NCBI GenBank assembly: GCA_032622095.1 | Contig: CP136067.1 | Coordinates: forward strand, 129,353,990-129,417,989 | Direction of reading: 5' to 3' | Source of the DNA: Siphonodentalium dalli | Taxonomy: Eukaryota; Mollusca; Scaphopoda; Gadilida; Siphonodentaliidae | DNA length: 64,000 nucleotides | Position numbers and translations under genes: made by a program | In this document: positions 11,831 through 24,638 of the stretch, one piece after another | Layout of the letters: each line of letters opens with the position of its first letter | How positions within the stretch are numbered: the first letter of the stretch is position 1 | Notes under the pieces: generated by a model | Told to the model about the DNA's origin: nothing | The model's database searches: none | What the model saw: only the letters and a program-made list of their open reading frames with translations

Positions 11831-12257
11831 CAGTGGTTCGCGGTTATTCTCAGTGGTTCGCGGCGATTTTCAGTGGTTCGCGGCGATTTTCAGTGGTTCG
11901 TGGTGATTTTCAGTGGTTCGCGGCGAATTTCAGTGGTTCGCGATGATTCTCGGTGGTTCGCGGTGACTCTCGGTGGTTCGCGATGATTCTCGGTGGTTCG
12001 CGGTGATTCTCATTGGTTCGCGGCGGCGATTCTCAGTGGTTCGCGGTGATTCTCAGTGGTTCGTGGTGATTATCGGTGGTTCTTGGTGATTCTCAGTGGT
12101 TCGCGGCGATACTCAGTGGTTCGTGGTGATTATCAGTGGTTCTTGGTGATTCTCAGAGGTTCGCGGTGATTCTCAGTGGTTCGATAGCGATGATTCTCGG
12201 TGGTTCGCGGTGATTCTCAGTGGTACGAGGTGATTCTCAGTGGTTCGATGTGATTCT
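11831..12257. repeat. 20-bp minisatellite, about 21 copies
   Basis: The unit is close to CAGTGGTTCGCGGTGATTCT. Variation is concentrated at CAG/CGG and GCGG/GTGG/GATG. A few units carry 2-4-base insertions (for example GCGGCGGCG near 12020 and GATAGCG near 12182). It is GC-rich against AT-rich flanks. Confidence 0.95.
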
Positions 12258-12588
12258 AAGGCTGGTCTACAGGATTTCTGTTGATTCGTATTAATCCGCT
12301 CCAAAGAAACAATCACGGTGAAACCTGGTGATCCACGGTGTACTCAGTCGGGTCCTACCGGCGTTGAGTGTTTTGCTTACTGCACACTTTATGTGCACTG
12401 TACGCGAATGTCACAGCTCGCGATTACATGATTTAGGCAACGTTTGCAAGCAGATTTCGCAATAAACATTAATGAAATAATTACCCTGTAAAAATGTCTT
12501 GATTGATTAAGCGACACAGTGAAGTCACAAAAATCGCATTAGTCATTCAATCGCGAGCTGGGACTATCGGCTTCAGTGAAATACATTA
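12258..12588. other. Non-coding stretch, nothing recognised
   Basis: No feature supported between the minisatellite and the next MITE. Confidence 0.4.
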
Positions 12589-12592
12589 TTAA

Positions 12593-12813
12593 CCATATCT
12601 ATACTAGATGGATTATCCCAGTCAATTAAAAAGTGTATATTGGAATGGTCTATTATTCATTTGGAGGGATGCTAAGGCGATAAAAGCAGACGACATATAA
12701 ATAAAAGTGCAGAAGGAGTCCTATTTATCGGGTGAAATGCTTAGATAGTAAGTTCAACAAACGTTTATAACTTCTGGATAACTACTCATTGTTGATGATT
12801 TAGTATACAACGG
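12593..12813 (+). mobile_element. TTAA-flanked MITE family C, 221 bp
   Basis: Flanked by TTAA at 12589-12592 and 12814-12817. The left end is CCATATCTATACTAGATGG and the right end TTTAGTATACAACGG. Internal GGATTATCCCAGTCA and AAAGCAGACGACATATAAA match the copies at 7026 and 44556. Complete copy, no coding capacity. Confidence 0.75.
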
Positions 12814-12817
12814 TTAA

Positions 12818-13893
12818 CGGGGCACTGTACGCCATTTTCAATAAATTCCCGGTGATAACAACGATCTAATATCGATACTATTCAGAAAACTAAGTAATCT
12901 GAGTCGAAGATGTATTTTGTAAATGTTCAGGTCAATAGGTTATCTTTAAATCAAAGTTAATAATTTGATATAAATTTGATTTATGGCTGGACTCATAAAT
13001 TAAATAACGAATTTCCGTGTATAAGACGTAATCAAAAATAATTGTGATAGTGAATTGGCAAAGCGTGGCACACATGATCGTGTAAAATATTATGTTGATA
13101 AGGGGCGTAAACTCAAGCCACACACTGACTAGTGACTATACCATGACTTAATGAGTATATGGGACTAGTATGCATATAATATAACATTTATTTGATACAT
13201 TTACTTGAAAACTGTCCAAAAATTACACGACAATTGGTATTTTCGCATTCCGGCTAATCTGCCATCCGTACCATTACTTCGTACTGAACAGTCTTTCAAT
13301 TAATGAAAATCTGGTTACCTTATTCTACAACTCAGAGACAAAAGAAACCAGCCACAGCATTTGGGTACAGTATCCCTTTAAGAAATATGTATCAACTTGG
13401 AATATAAAGCATGCGTTATACTTTCAATATTATATAGTCCCCATCAGAATTTAAAAAAATATATAGGTTTTGAACTATATATTGAGATATATGATCTCTA
13501 CGTGCGCAGCCAGAATAGATATTCGTGGCATGATATAAGCAGAGACCACCAGTCATGGAATTATATAGGGGATCAGTAAATCAGGTTATTACCTTTGGTC
13601 AAGTGGTCTTGCTAATTTGCTACGATGATTGTGGGTTCTGCTGAATTGTTATAATGCTGGTAGAGAAAACTAATGCTGTTAAGCAAGTGTACCGTTATAT
13701 TTTCTAAAGTTGTCATTTTCGCGTTGTTTGACTAATCTGGACGAATCGCAGAAAGCCAGTGGATGCATGGAACTTTCCAGAATCGGTATACTTTAAAATA
13801 TTTCTACAATGACTGCGCTAGTGTTTGCAAAACGACAGAAATAGTCAATTTGATTATATAGCTACCGTAGTGCATAGGCTTTGTGTCCGTATA
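12818..13893. other. Non-coding stretch with one short dispersed repeat
   Basis: No gene seen. At 13678-13743 there is a 65-base block (GTACCGTTATATTTTCTAAA, GTTGTCATTTTCGCG, TGACTAATCTGG) also found at 34272-34333 and, inverted, near 35497-35560. Short open frames here have no recognisable content. Confidence 0.45.
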
Positions 13894-14773
13894 TCTATTA
13901 TATATTTTGAAAGATCTGTGTGTGTATGTATGTGTTTGTTTGTTTGTGTGTGTGTGTGTGTGTGTGTTTGAAATCGATGGACTCCAAAACGACTAAGCCA
14001 ATTTCGATGAAATTTGGTATTTTAGGGTATTTTCGGCCGGAGACGAACATAGGCATATTTATTTGTCCGTGCGAGGTCAACTTTTCACGTGCGGAGGTCA
14101 AATCTGTTTTTTACGCCGTTTTGCGCTAATATATTTCAGTTCGGTGCTCACAAATCGATACGATATAGCGCGAATAATAAATTGCCAGTCATATAATTTG
14201 CACGGTTAGAATCTGTGTGGTTTCATCTTTCCAACGATATATAATATGTATGTATCCGTTTTAGTTATCTGCCTCAATTATTAGGTACAAGTGGTGCGAT
14301 GCTTTTATCGGGATAAAATCAATGCGTAAATTCTATGACGTCGTCAGAGGTCATAAAGTTAGATTACGTTAACTCTCACCCTGCCGATGCATTTGACTGT
14401 GTCGCGTTAACTCATCACCGGCCGAGGTATCCGCAAATGACATTGGGCTATATATCTCGGAAACGGGTGTAGCTATCGACTTGAAATTTGGTATGTGAAT
14501 GTATCTTGCCCCGGATACGAATTTTATCGGGTCGCCGAGCATGTGCGACGCCAGCTTCGCGCATGCGCAGACGAGATCTCGGAAACGGGTGTAGCTATCG
14601 ACTTGAAATTTGGTATGTGAATGTATCTTGCCCCGGATACGAATTTTATCGGGTCGCCGAGCACGTGCGACACCAGCTTCGCGCATGCGCAGACCAGATC
14701 TAGGAAACGGGTGGAGCAATCGACTTGAAATTTGGTTTTTTAATAGCCCGGACGAAGTCGGGTCACCTTCTAG
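13894..14773 (+). mobile_element. Helitron unit 1 (880 bp)
   Basis: Preceded by host A at 13893. Contains two copies of a 122-bp internal subrepeat (starting ATCTCGGAAACGGG at 14454 and 14576). By eye it appears identical to unit 2, and it differs from units 3-12 at shared positions (for example TAGGGTATTTTCGG). Confidence 0.88.
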
Positions 14774-15653
14774 TCTATTATATATTTTGAAAGATCTGTG
14801 TGTGTATGTATGTGTTTGTTTGTTTGTGTGTGTGTGTGTGTGTGTGTTTGAAATCGATGGACTCCAAAACGACTAAGCCAATTTCGATGAAATTTGGTAT
14901 TTTAGGGTATTTTCGGCCGGAGACGAACATAGGCATATTTATTTGTCCGTGCGAGGTCAACTTTTCACGTGCGGAGGTCAAATCTGTTTTTTACGCCGTT
15001 TTGCGCTAATATATTTCAGTTCGGTGCTCACAAATCGATACGATATAGCGCGAATAATAAATTGCCAGTCATATAATTTGCACGGTTAGAATCTGTGTGG
15101 TTTCATCTTTCCAACGATATATAATATGTATGTATCCGTTTTAGTTATCTGCCTCAATTATTAGGTACAAGTGGTGCGATGCTTTTATCGGGATAAAATC
15201 AATGCGTAAATTCTATGACGTCGTCAGAGGTCATAAAGTTAGATTACGTTAACTCTCACCCTGCCGATGCATTTGACTGTGTCGCGTTAACTCATCACCG
15301 GCCGAGGTATCCGCAAATGACATTGGGCTATATATCTCGGAAACGGGTGTAGCTATCGACTTGAAATTTGGTATGTGAATGTATCTTGCCCCGGATACGA
15401 ATTTTATCGGGTCGCCGAGCATGTGCGACGCCAGCTTCGCGCATGCGCAGACGAGATCTCGGAAACGGGTGTAGCTATCGACTTGAAATTTGGTATGTGA
15501 ATGTATCTTGCCCCGGATACGAATTTTATCGGGTCGCCGAGCACGTGCGACACCAGCTTCGCGCATGCGCAGACCAGATCTAGGAAACGGGTGGAGCAAT
15601 CGACTTGAAATTTGGTTTTTTAATAGCCCGGACGAAGTCGGGTCACCTTCTAG
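14774..15653 (+). mobile_element. Helitron unit 2 (880 bp)
   Basis: Joined directly to unit 1 (CTAG to TC). Same length and apparently the same sequence as unit 1. Its 3' CTAG is followed by host T and a spacer. Confidence 0.88.
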
Positions 15654-15780
15654 TAGCATATAACTTGACATGGGCTTGAACTGGTCATGCTCGCCCAGCG
15701 TCGATCTCTACTCTTGGCGCGCCGGACCAGCTCAGCAAAATGCCCTGCCATATAAATACGCGCTTAATAATAACCACATA
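15654..15780. other. 127-bp spacer between two Helitron blocks
   Basis: The only interruption in the array. It starts with T after CTAG and ends with A before TC, so it reads as target DNA separating two Helitron insertions. It contains TATAAATA at about 15750 and the GC-rich palindrome GGCGCGCC at 15716-15723. I recognise no gene in it. Confidence 0.8.
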
Positions 15781-15819
15781 TCTATTATATATTTTGAAAG
15801 ATCTGTGTGTGTGTTTGTT

Positions 15820-15850
<31 letters not shown>

Positions 15851-16737
15851 TTGAAATCGATGGACTCGAAAACGACTAAGCCAATTTCGATGAAATTTGG
15901 TATTTGGATGTGTTTTCGGCCGGAGACGAACATAGGCATATTTATTTGTCCGTGCGAGGTCAACTTTTCACGTGCCGAGGTCAAATCTGTTTTTACGCCG
16001 TTTTTGCGCTAATATATTTCAGTTCGGTGCTCACAAATCGATTCGATATAGCGCGAATAATAAATTGCCAGTCATATAATTTGCACGGTTAGAATCTGTG
16101 TGGCTTCATCTTTCCAACGATATATAATATGTATGTATCCGTTTTAGTTATCTGCCTCAATTATTAGGTACAAGTGGTACGATGCTTTTATCGGGATAAA
16201 ATCAATGCGTAATTTCTATGACGTCGTCAGAGGTCATAAAGTTAGATTACGTTAACTCTCACCCTGCCGATGCATTTGACTGTGTCGCGTTAACTCATCA
16301 CCGGCCGAGGTATCCGCAAATGACATTGGGCTATATATCTCGAAAACGGGTGTAGCTATCGACTTGAAATTTGGTATGTGAATGTATCTTGCCCCGGATA
16401 CGAATTTTATCGTAATTTCTATGACGTCGTCAGAGGTCATAAAGTTAGATTACGTTAACTCTCACCCTGCCGATGCATTTGACTGTGTCGCGTTAACTCA
16501 TCACCGGCCGAGGTATCCGCAAATGACATTGGGCTATATATCTCGAAAACGGGTGTAGCTATCGACTTGAAATTTGGTATGTGAATGTATCTTGCCCCGG
16601 ATACGAATTTTATCGGGTCGCCGAGCACGTGCGACACCAGCTTCGCGCATGCGCAGACCAGATCTAGGAAACGGGTGGAGCAATCGACTTGAAATTTGGT
16701 TTTTTAATAGCCCGGACGAAGTCGGGTCACCTTCTAG
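15781..16737 (+). mobile_element. Helitron unit 3 (957 bp)
   Basis: Has one copy of the 122-bp subrepeat but an extra 203-bp duplication of the ATGACGTCGTCAGAGG region. Its 5' end follows host A at 15780. Confidence 0.88.
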
Positions 16738-17610
16738 TCTATTATATATTTTGAAAGATCTGTGTGTGTGTGTGTGTGTATGTGTTTGTTTGTTTGTGTG
16801 TGTGTTTGAAATCGATGGACTCGAAAACGACTAAGCCAATTTCGATGAAATTTGGTATTTGGATGTGTTTTCGGCCGGAGACGAACATAGGCATATTTAT
16901 TTGTCCGTGCGAGGTCAACTTTTCACGTGCGGAGGTCAAATCTATTTTTACGCCGTTTTTGCGCTAATATATTTCAGTTCGGTGCTCACAAATCGATTCG
17001 ATATAGCGCGAATAATAAATTGCCAGTCATATAATTTGCACGGTTAGAATCTGTGTGGCTTCATCTTTCCAACGATATATAATATGTATGTATCCGTTTT
17101 AGTTACCTGCCTCAATTATTAGGTACAAGTGGTACGATGCTTTTATCAGGATAAAATCAATGCGTAATTTCTATGACGTCGTCAGAGGTCATAAAGTTAG
17201 ATACGTTAACTCTCACCCTGCCGATGCATTTGACTGTGTCGCGTTAACTCATCACCGGCCGAGGTATCCGCAAATGACATTGGGCTATATATCTCCGAAA
17301 CGGGTGTAGCTATCGACTTGAAATTTGGTATGTGAATGTATCTTGCCCCGGATACGAATTTTATCGGGTCGCCGAGCACGTGCGACGCCAGCTTCGCGCA
17401 TGCGCAGACGAGATCTCGAAAACGGGTTGAGATATTGACTTTAAATTTGGTATGTGAATGTATCTTGCCCCGGATACGAATTTTATCGGGTCGCCGAGCA
17501 CGTGCGACACCAGCTTCGCGCATGCGCAGACCAGATCTAGGAAACGGGTGGAGCAATCGACTTGAAATTTGGTTTTTTAATAGCCCGGACGAAGTCGGGT
17601 CACCTTCTAG
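16738..17610 (+). mobile_element. Helitron unit 4 (873 bp)
   Basis: Two 122-bp subrepeats. Corresponds to unit 8 one higher-order period (3575 bp) downstream. Confidence 0.88.
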
Positions 17611-18363
17611 TCTATTATATATTTTGAAAGATCTGTGTATGTGTAAGTTTATGTGTAAGTTTGTGTGTAAGTTTGTGTGTTTGAAATCGATGGAATCGAA
17701 AACGACTAAGCCAATTTCGATGAAACTTGGTATTTGGATGTGTTTTCGGCCGGAGACGAACATAGGCATATTTATTTGTCCGTGCGAGGTCAACTTTTCA
17801 CGTGCGGAGGTCAAATCTATTTTTACGCCGTTTTTGCGCTAATATATTTCAGTTCGGTGCTCACAAATCGATTCGATATAGCGCGAATAATAAATTGCCA
17901 GTCATATAATTTGCACGGTTAGAATCTGTGTGGCTTCATCTTTCCAACGATATATAATATGTATGTATCCGTTTTAGTTATCTGCCTCAATTATTAGGGA
18001 CAAGTGGTACGATTTTTTATCAGGATAAAATCAATGCGTAACTTCTATGACGTCGTCAGAGGTCATAAAATTAGATTACGTTAACTCTCACCCTGCCGAT
18101 GCATTTGACTGTGTCGCGTTAACTCATCACCGGCCGAGGTATCCTCAAATGACATTGGGCTATATATCTCGGAAACGGGTGTAGCTATCGACTTGAAATT
18201 TGGCATGTGATTGTATCTTGCCCCGGATACGAATTTTATCGGGTCGCCGAGCACGTGCGACACCAGCTTCGCGCATGCGCAGACCAGATCTAGGAAACGG
18301 GTGGAGCAATCGACTTGAAATTTGGTTTTTGAATAGCCCGGACGAAGTCGGGTCACCTTCTAG
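17611..18363 (+). mobile_element. Helitron unit 5 (753 bp)
   Basis: Single 122-bp subrepeat. The TG tract is replaced by a TGTGTAAGTT-type repeat. It matches unit 9 exactly 3576 bp downstream and unit 12 further on. Confidence 0.88.
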
Positions 18364-18398
18364 TCTATTATATATTTTGAAAGATCTGTGTGTGTGTT

Positions 18399-18429
<31 letters not shown>

Positions 18430-19438
18430 TTGAAATCGATGGACTCGAAAACGACTAAGCCAATTTCGATGAAATTTGGTATTTGGATGTGTTTTCGGCC
18501 GGAGACGAACATAGGCATATTTATTTGTCCGTGCGAGGTCAACTTTTCACGTGCCGAGGTCAAATCTGTTTTTACGCCGTTTTTGCGCTAATATATTTCA
18601 GTTCGGTGCTCACAAATCGATTCGATATAGCGCGAATAATAAATTGCCAGTCATATAATTTGCACGGTTAGAATCTGTGTGGCTTCATCTTTCCAACGAT
18701 ATATAATATGTATGTATCCGTTTTAGTTATCTGCCTCAATTATTAGGTACAAGTGGTACGATGCTTTTATCGGGATAAAATCAATGCGTAATTTCTATGA
18801 CGTCGTCAGAGGTCATAAAGTTATATTACGTTAACTCTCACCCTGCCGATGCATTTGACTGTGTCGCGTTAACTCATCACCGGCCGAGGTATCCGCAAAT
18901 GACATTGGGCTATATATCTCGAAAACGGGTGTAGCTATCGACTTGAAATTTGGTATGTGAATGTATCTTGCCCCGGATACGAATTTTATCGTAATTTCTA
19001 TGACGTCGTCAGAGGTCATAAAGTTAGATTACGTTAACTCTCACCCTGCCGATGCATTTGACTGTGTCGCGTTAACTCATCACCGGCCGAGGTATCCGCA
19101 AATGACATTGGGCTATATATCTCGAAAACGGGTGTAGCTATCGACTTGAAATTTGGTATGTGAATGTATCTTGCCCCGGATACGAATTTTATCGGGTCGC
19201 CGAGCACGTGCGACGCCAGCTTCGCGCATGCGCAGACGAGATCTCGGAAACGGGTTGAGATATTGACTTTAAATTTGGTATGTGAATGTATCTTGCCCCG
19301 GATACGAATTTTATCGGGTCGCCGAGCACGTGCGACACCAGCTTCGCGCATGCGCAGACCAGATCTAGGAAACGGGTGGAGCAATCGACTTGAAATTTGG
19401 TTTTTTAATAGCCCGGACGAAGTCGGGTCACCTTCTAG
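18364..19438 (+). mobile_element. Helitron unit 6 (1075 bp)
   Basis: Carries both the second 122-bp subrepeat and the 203-bp duplication (GTAATTT at 18788 and 18991). Corresponds to unit 10. Confidence 0.88.
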
Positions 19439-20312
19439 TCTATTATATATTTTGAAAGATCTGTGTGTGTGTGTGTGTGTATGTGTTTGTTTGTTTGTGT
19501 GTGTGTTTGAAATCGATGGACTCGAAAACGACTAAGCCAATTTCGATGAAATTTGGTATTTGGATGTGTTTTCGGCCGGAGACGAACATAGGCATATTTA
19601 TTTGTCCGTGCGAGGTCAACTTTTCACGTGCCGAGGTCAAATCTGTTTTTACGCCGTTTTTGCGCTAATATATTTCAGTTCGGTGCTCACAAATCGATTC
19701 GATATAGCGCGAATAATAAATTGCCAGTCATATAATTTGCACGGTTAGAATCTGTGTGGCTTCATCTTTCCAACGATATATAATATGTATGTATCCGTTT
19801 TAGTTATCTGCCTCAATTATTAGGTACAAGTGGTACGATGCTTTTATCGGGATAAAATCAATGCGTAATTTCTATGACGTCGTCAGAGGTCATAAAGTTA
19901 GATTACGTTAACTCTCACCCTGCCGATGCATTTGACTGTGTCGCGTTAACTCATCACCGGCCGAGGTATCCGCAAATGACATTGGGCTATATATCTCGAA
20001 AACGGGTGTAGCTATCGACTTGAAATTTGGTATGTGAATGTATCTTGCCCCGGATACGAATTTTATCGGGTCGCCGAGCACGTGCGACGCCAGCTTCGCG
20101 CATGCGCAGACGAGATCTCGGAAACGGGTTGAGATATTGACTTTAAATTTGGTATGTGAATGTATCTTGCCCCGGATACGAATTTTATCGGGTCGCCGAG
20201 CACGTGCGACACCAGCTTCGCGCATGCGCAGACCAGATCTAGGAAACGGGTGGAGCAATCGACTTGAAATTTGGTTTTTTAATAGCCCGGACGAAGTCGG
20301 GTCACCTTCTAG
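19439..20312 (+). mobile_element. Helitron unit 7 (874 bp)
   Basis: Two subrepeats, no 203-bp duplication. Corresponds to unit 11 or to the unit missing from the second higher-order repeat. Confidence 0.88.
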
Positions 20313-21186
20313 TCTATTATATATTTTGAAAGATCTGTGTGTGTGTGTGTGTGTATGTGTTTGTTTGTTTGTGTGTGTGTTTGAAATCGATGGACTCGAA
20401 AACGACTAAGCCAATTTCGATGAAATTTGGTATTTGGATGTGTTTTCGGCCGGAGACGAACATAGGCATATTTATTTGTCCGTGCGAGGTCAACTTTTCA
20501 CGTGCGGAGGTCAAATCTATTTTTACGCCGTTTTTGCGCTAATATATTTCAGTTCGGTGCTCACAAATCGATTCGATATAGCGCGAATAATAAATTGCCA
20601 GTCATATAATTTGCACGGTTAGAATCTGTGTGGCTTCATCTTTCCAACGATATATAATATGTATGTATCCGTTTTAGTTATCTGCCTCAATTATTAGGTA
20701 CAAGTGGTACGATGCTTTTATCAGGATAAAATCAATGCGTAATTTCTATGACGTCGTCAGAGGTCATAAAGTTAGATTACGTTAACTCTCACCCTGCCGA
20801 TGCATTTGACTGTGTCGCGTTAACTCATCACCGGCCGAGGTATCCGCAAATGACATTGGGCTATATATCTCCGAAACGGGTGTAGCTATCGACTTGAAAT
20901 TTGGTATGTGAATGTATCTTGCCCCGGATACGAATTTTATCGGGTCGCCGAGCACGTGCGACGCCAGCTTCGCGCATGCGCAGACGAGATCTCGGAAACG
21001 GGTTGAGATATTGACTTTAAATTTGGTATGTGAATGTATCTTGCCCCGGATACGAATTTTATCGGGTCGCCGAGCACGTGCGACACCAGCTTCGCGCATG
21101 CGCAGACCAGATCTAGGAAACGGGTGGAGCAATCGACTTGAAATTTGGTTTTTTAATAGCCCGGACGAAGTCGGGTCACCTTCTAG
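20313..21186 (+). mobile_element. Helitron unit 8 (874 bp)
   Basis: Nearly identical to units 4, 7 and 11. Distinguished from unit 7 by CGGAGGTCAAATCTATTT versus CCGAGGTCAAATCTGTTT. Confidence 0.88.
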
Positions 21187-21939
21187 TCTATTATATATTT
21201 TGAAAGATCTGTGTATGTGTAAGTTTATGTGTAAGTTTGTGTGTAAGTTTGTGTGTTTGAAATCGATGGAATCGAAAACGACTAAGCCAATTTCGATGAA
21301 ACTTGGTATTTGGATGTGTTTTCGGCCGGAGACGAACATAGGCATATTTATTTGTCCGTGCGAGGTCAACTTTTCACGTGCGGAGGTCAAATCTATTTTT
21401 ACGCCGTTTTTGCGCTAATATATTTCAGTTCGGTGCTCACAAATCGATTCGATATAGCGCGAATAATAAATTGCCAGTCATATAATTTGCACGGTTAGAA
21501 TCTGTGTGGCTTCATCTTTCCAACGATATATAATATGTATGTATCCGTTTTAGTTATCTGCCTCAATTATTAGGGACAAGTGGTACGATTTTTTATCAGG
21601 ATAAAATCAATGCGTAACTTCTATGACGTCGTCAGAGGTCATAAAATTAGATTACGTTAACTCTCACCCTGCCGATGCATTTGACTGTGTCGCGTTAACT
21701 CATCACCGGCCGAGGTATCCTCAAATGACATTGGGCTATATATCTCGGAAACGGGTGTAGCTATCGACTTGAAATTTGGCATGTGATTGTATCTTGCCCC
21801 GGATACGAATTTTATCGGGTCGCCGAGCACGTGCGACACCAGCTTCGCGCATGCGCAGACCAGATCTAGGAAACGGGTGGAGCAATCGACTTGAAATTTG
21901 GTTTTTGAATAGCCCGGACGAAGTCGGGTCACCTTCTAG
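21187..21939 (+). mobile_element. Helitron unit 9 (753 bp)
   Basis: Starts the second higher-order repeat. Same variant TG tract (TGTGTAAGTT) as unit 5. Confidence 0.88.
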
Positions 21940-23012
21940 TCTATTATATATTTTGAAAGATCTGTGTGTGTGTTTGTTTGTGTGTGTGTGTGTGTGTGTG
22001 TGTTTGAAATCGATGGACTCGAAAACGACTAAGCCAATTTCGATGAAATTTGGTATTTGGATGTGTTTTCGGCCGGAGACGAACATAGGCATATTTATTT
22101 GTCCGTGCGAGGTCAACTTTTCACGTGCCGAGGTCAAATCTGTTTTTACGCCGTTTTTGCGCTAATATATTTCAGTTCGGTGCTCACAAATCGATTCGAT
22201 ATAGCGCGAATAATAAATTGCCAGTCATATAATTTGCACGGTTAGAATCTGTGTGGCTTCATCTTTCCAACGATATATAATATGTATGTATCCGTTTTAG
22301 TTATCTGCCTCAATTATTAGGTACAAGTGGTACGATGCTTTTATCGGGATAAAATCAATGCGTAATTTCTATGACGTCGTCAGAGGTCATAAAGTTAGAT
22401 TACGTTAACTCTCACCCTGCCGATGCATTTGACTGTGTCGCGTTAACTCATCACCGGCCGAGGTATCCGCAAATGACATTGGGCTATATATCTCGAAAAC
22501 GGGTGTAGCTATCGACTTGAAATTTGGTATGTGAATGTATCTTGCCCCGGATACGAATTTTATCGTAATTTCTATGACGTCGTCAGAGGTCATAAAGTTA
22601 GATTACGTTAACTCTCACCCTGCCGATGCATTTGACTGTGTCGCGTTAACTCATCACCGGCCGAGGTATCCGCAAATGACATTGGGCTATATATCTCGAA
22701 AACGGGTGTAGCTATCGACTTGAAATTTGGTATGTGAATGTATCTTGCCCCGGATACGAATTTTATCGGGTCGCCGAGCACGTGCGACGCCAGCTTCGCC
22801 CATGCGCAGACGAGATCTCGGAAACGGGTTGAGATATTGACTTTAAATTTGGTATGTGAATGTATCTTGCCCCGGATACGAATTTTATCGGGTCGCCGAG
22901 CACGTGCGACACCAGCTTCGCGCATGCGCAGACCAGATCTAGGAAACGGGTGGAGCAATCGACTTGAAATTTGGTTTTTTAATAGCCCGGACGAAGTCGG
23001 GTCACCTTCTAG
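21940..23012 (+). mobile_element. Helitron unit 10 (1073 bp)
   Basis: Matches unit 6; the 2-bp length difference lies in the TG tract. One substitution (CGCCCATGCGC for CGCGCATGCGC near 22797) breaks a palindrome present in the other copies. Confidence 0.88.
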
Positions 23013-23886
23013 TCTATTATATATTTTGAAAGATCTGTGTGTGTGTGTGTGTGTATGTGTTTGTTTGTTTGTGTGTGTGTTTGAAATCGATGGACTCGAA
23101 AACGACTAAGCCAATTTCGATGAAATTTGGTATTTGGATGTGTTTTCGGCCGGAGACGAACATAGGCATATTTATTTGTCCGTGCGAGGTCAACTTTTCA
23201 CGTGCGGAGGTCAAATCTATTTTTACGCCGTTTTTGCGCTAATATATTTCAGTTCGGTGCTCACAAATCGATTCGATATAGCGCGAATAATAAATTGCCA
23301 GTCATATAATTTGCACGGTTAGAATCTGTGTGGCTTCATCTTTCCAACGATATATAATATGTATGTATCCGTTTTAGTTATCTGCCTCAATTATTAGGTA
23401 CAAGTGGTACGATGCTTTTATCAGGATAAAATCAATGCGTAATTTCTATGACGTCGTCAGAGGTCATAAAGTTAGATTACGTTAACTCTCACCCTGCCGA
23501 TGCATTTGACTGTGTCGCGTTAACTCATCACCGGCCGAGGTATCCGCAAATGACATTGGGCTATATATCTCCGAAACGGGTGTAGCTATCGACTTGAAAT
23601 TTGGTATGTGAATGTATCTTGCCCCGGATACGAATTTTATCGGGTCGCCGAGCACGTGCGACGCCAGCTTCGCGCATGCGCAGACGAGATCTCGGAAACG
23701 GGTTGAGATATTGACTTTAAATTTGGTATGTGAATGTATCTTGCCCCGGATACGAATTTTATCGGGTCGCCGAGCACGTGCGACACCAGCTTCGCGCATG
23801 CGCAGACCAGATCTAGGAAACGGGTGGAGCAATCGACTTGAAATTTGGTTTTTTAATAGCCCGGACGAAGTCGGGTCACCTTCTAG
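23013..23886 (+). mobile_element. Helitron unit 11 (874 bp)
   Basis: Matches unit 8. The second higher-order repeat has one 874-bp unit here where the first has two. Confidence 0.88.
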
Positions 23887-24638
23887 TCTATTATATATTT
23901 TGAAAGATCTGTGTATGTGTAAGTTTATGTGTAAGTTTGTGTGTAAGTTTGTGTGTTTGAAATCGATGGAATCGAAAACGACTAAGCCAATTTCGATGAA
24001 ACTTGGTATTTGGATGTGTTTTCGGCCGGAGACGAACATAGGCATATTTATTTGTCCGTGCGAGGTCAACTTTTCACGTGCGGAGGTCAAATCTATTTTT
24101 ACGCCGTTTTTGCGCTAATATATTTCAGTTCGGTGCTCACAAATCGATTCGATATAGCGCGAATAATAAATTGCCAGTCATATAATTTGCACGGTTAGAA
24201 TCTGTGTGGCTTCATCTTTCCAACGATATATAATATGTATGTATCCGTTTTAGTTATCTGCCTCAATTACTAGGGACAAGTGGTACGATTTTTTATCAGG
24301 ATAAAATCAATGCGTAACTTCTATGACGTCGTCAGAGGTCATAAAATTAGATTACGTTAACTCTCACCCTGCCGATGCATTTGACTGTGTCGCGTTAACT
24401 CATCACCGGCCGAGGTATCCTCAAATGACATTGGGCTATATATCTCGGAAACGGGTGTAGCTATCGACTTGAAATTTGGCATGTGATTGTATCTTGCCCC
24501 GGATACGAATTTTATCGGGTCGCCGAGCACGTGCGACACCAGCTTCGCGCATGCGCAGACCAGATCTAGGAAACGGGTGGAGCAATCGACTTGAAATTTG
24601 GTTTTTGAATAGCCCGGACGAAGTCGGGTCACCTTCTA

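Noticed and set aside
17206-24118. Open frames of 116-202 codons recurring in the Helitron units
   Set aside because: They lie on non-coding Helitron sequence on both strands, span the TG tract and 122-bp subrepeats, and show no Rep or helicase motifs.
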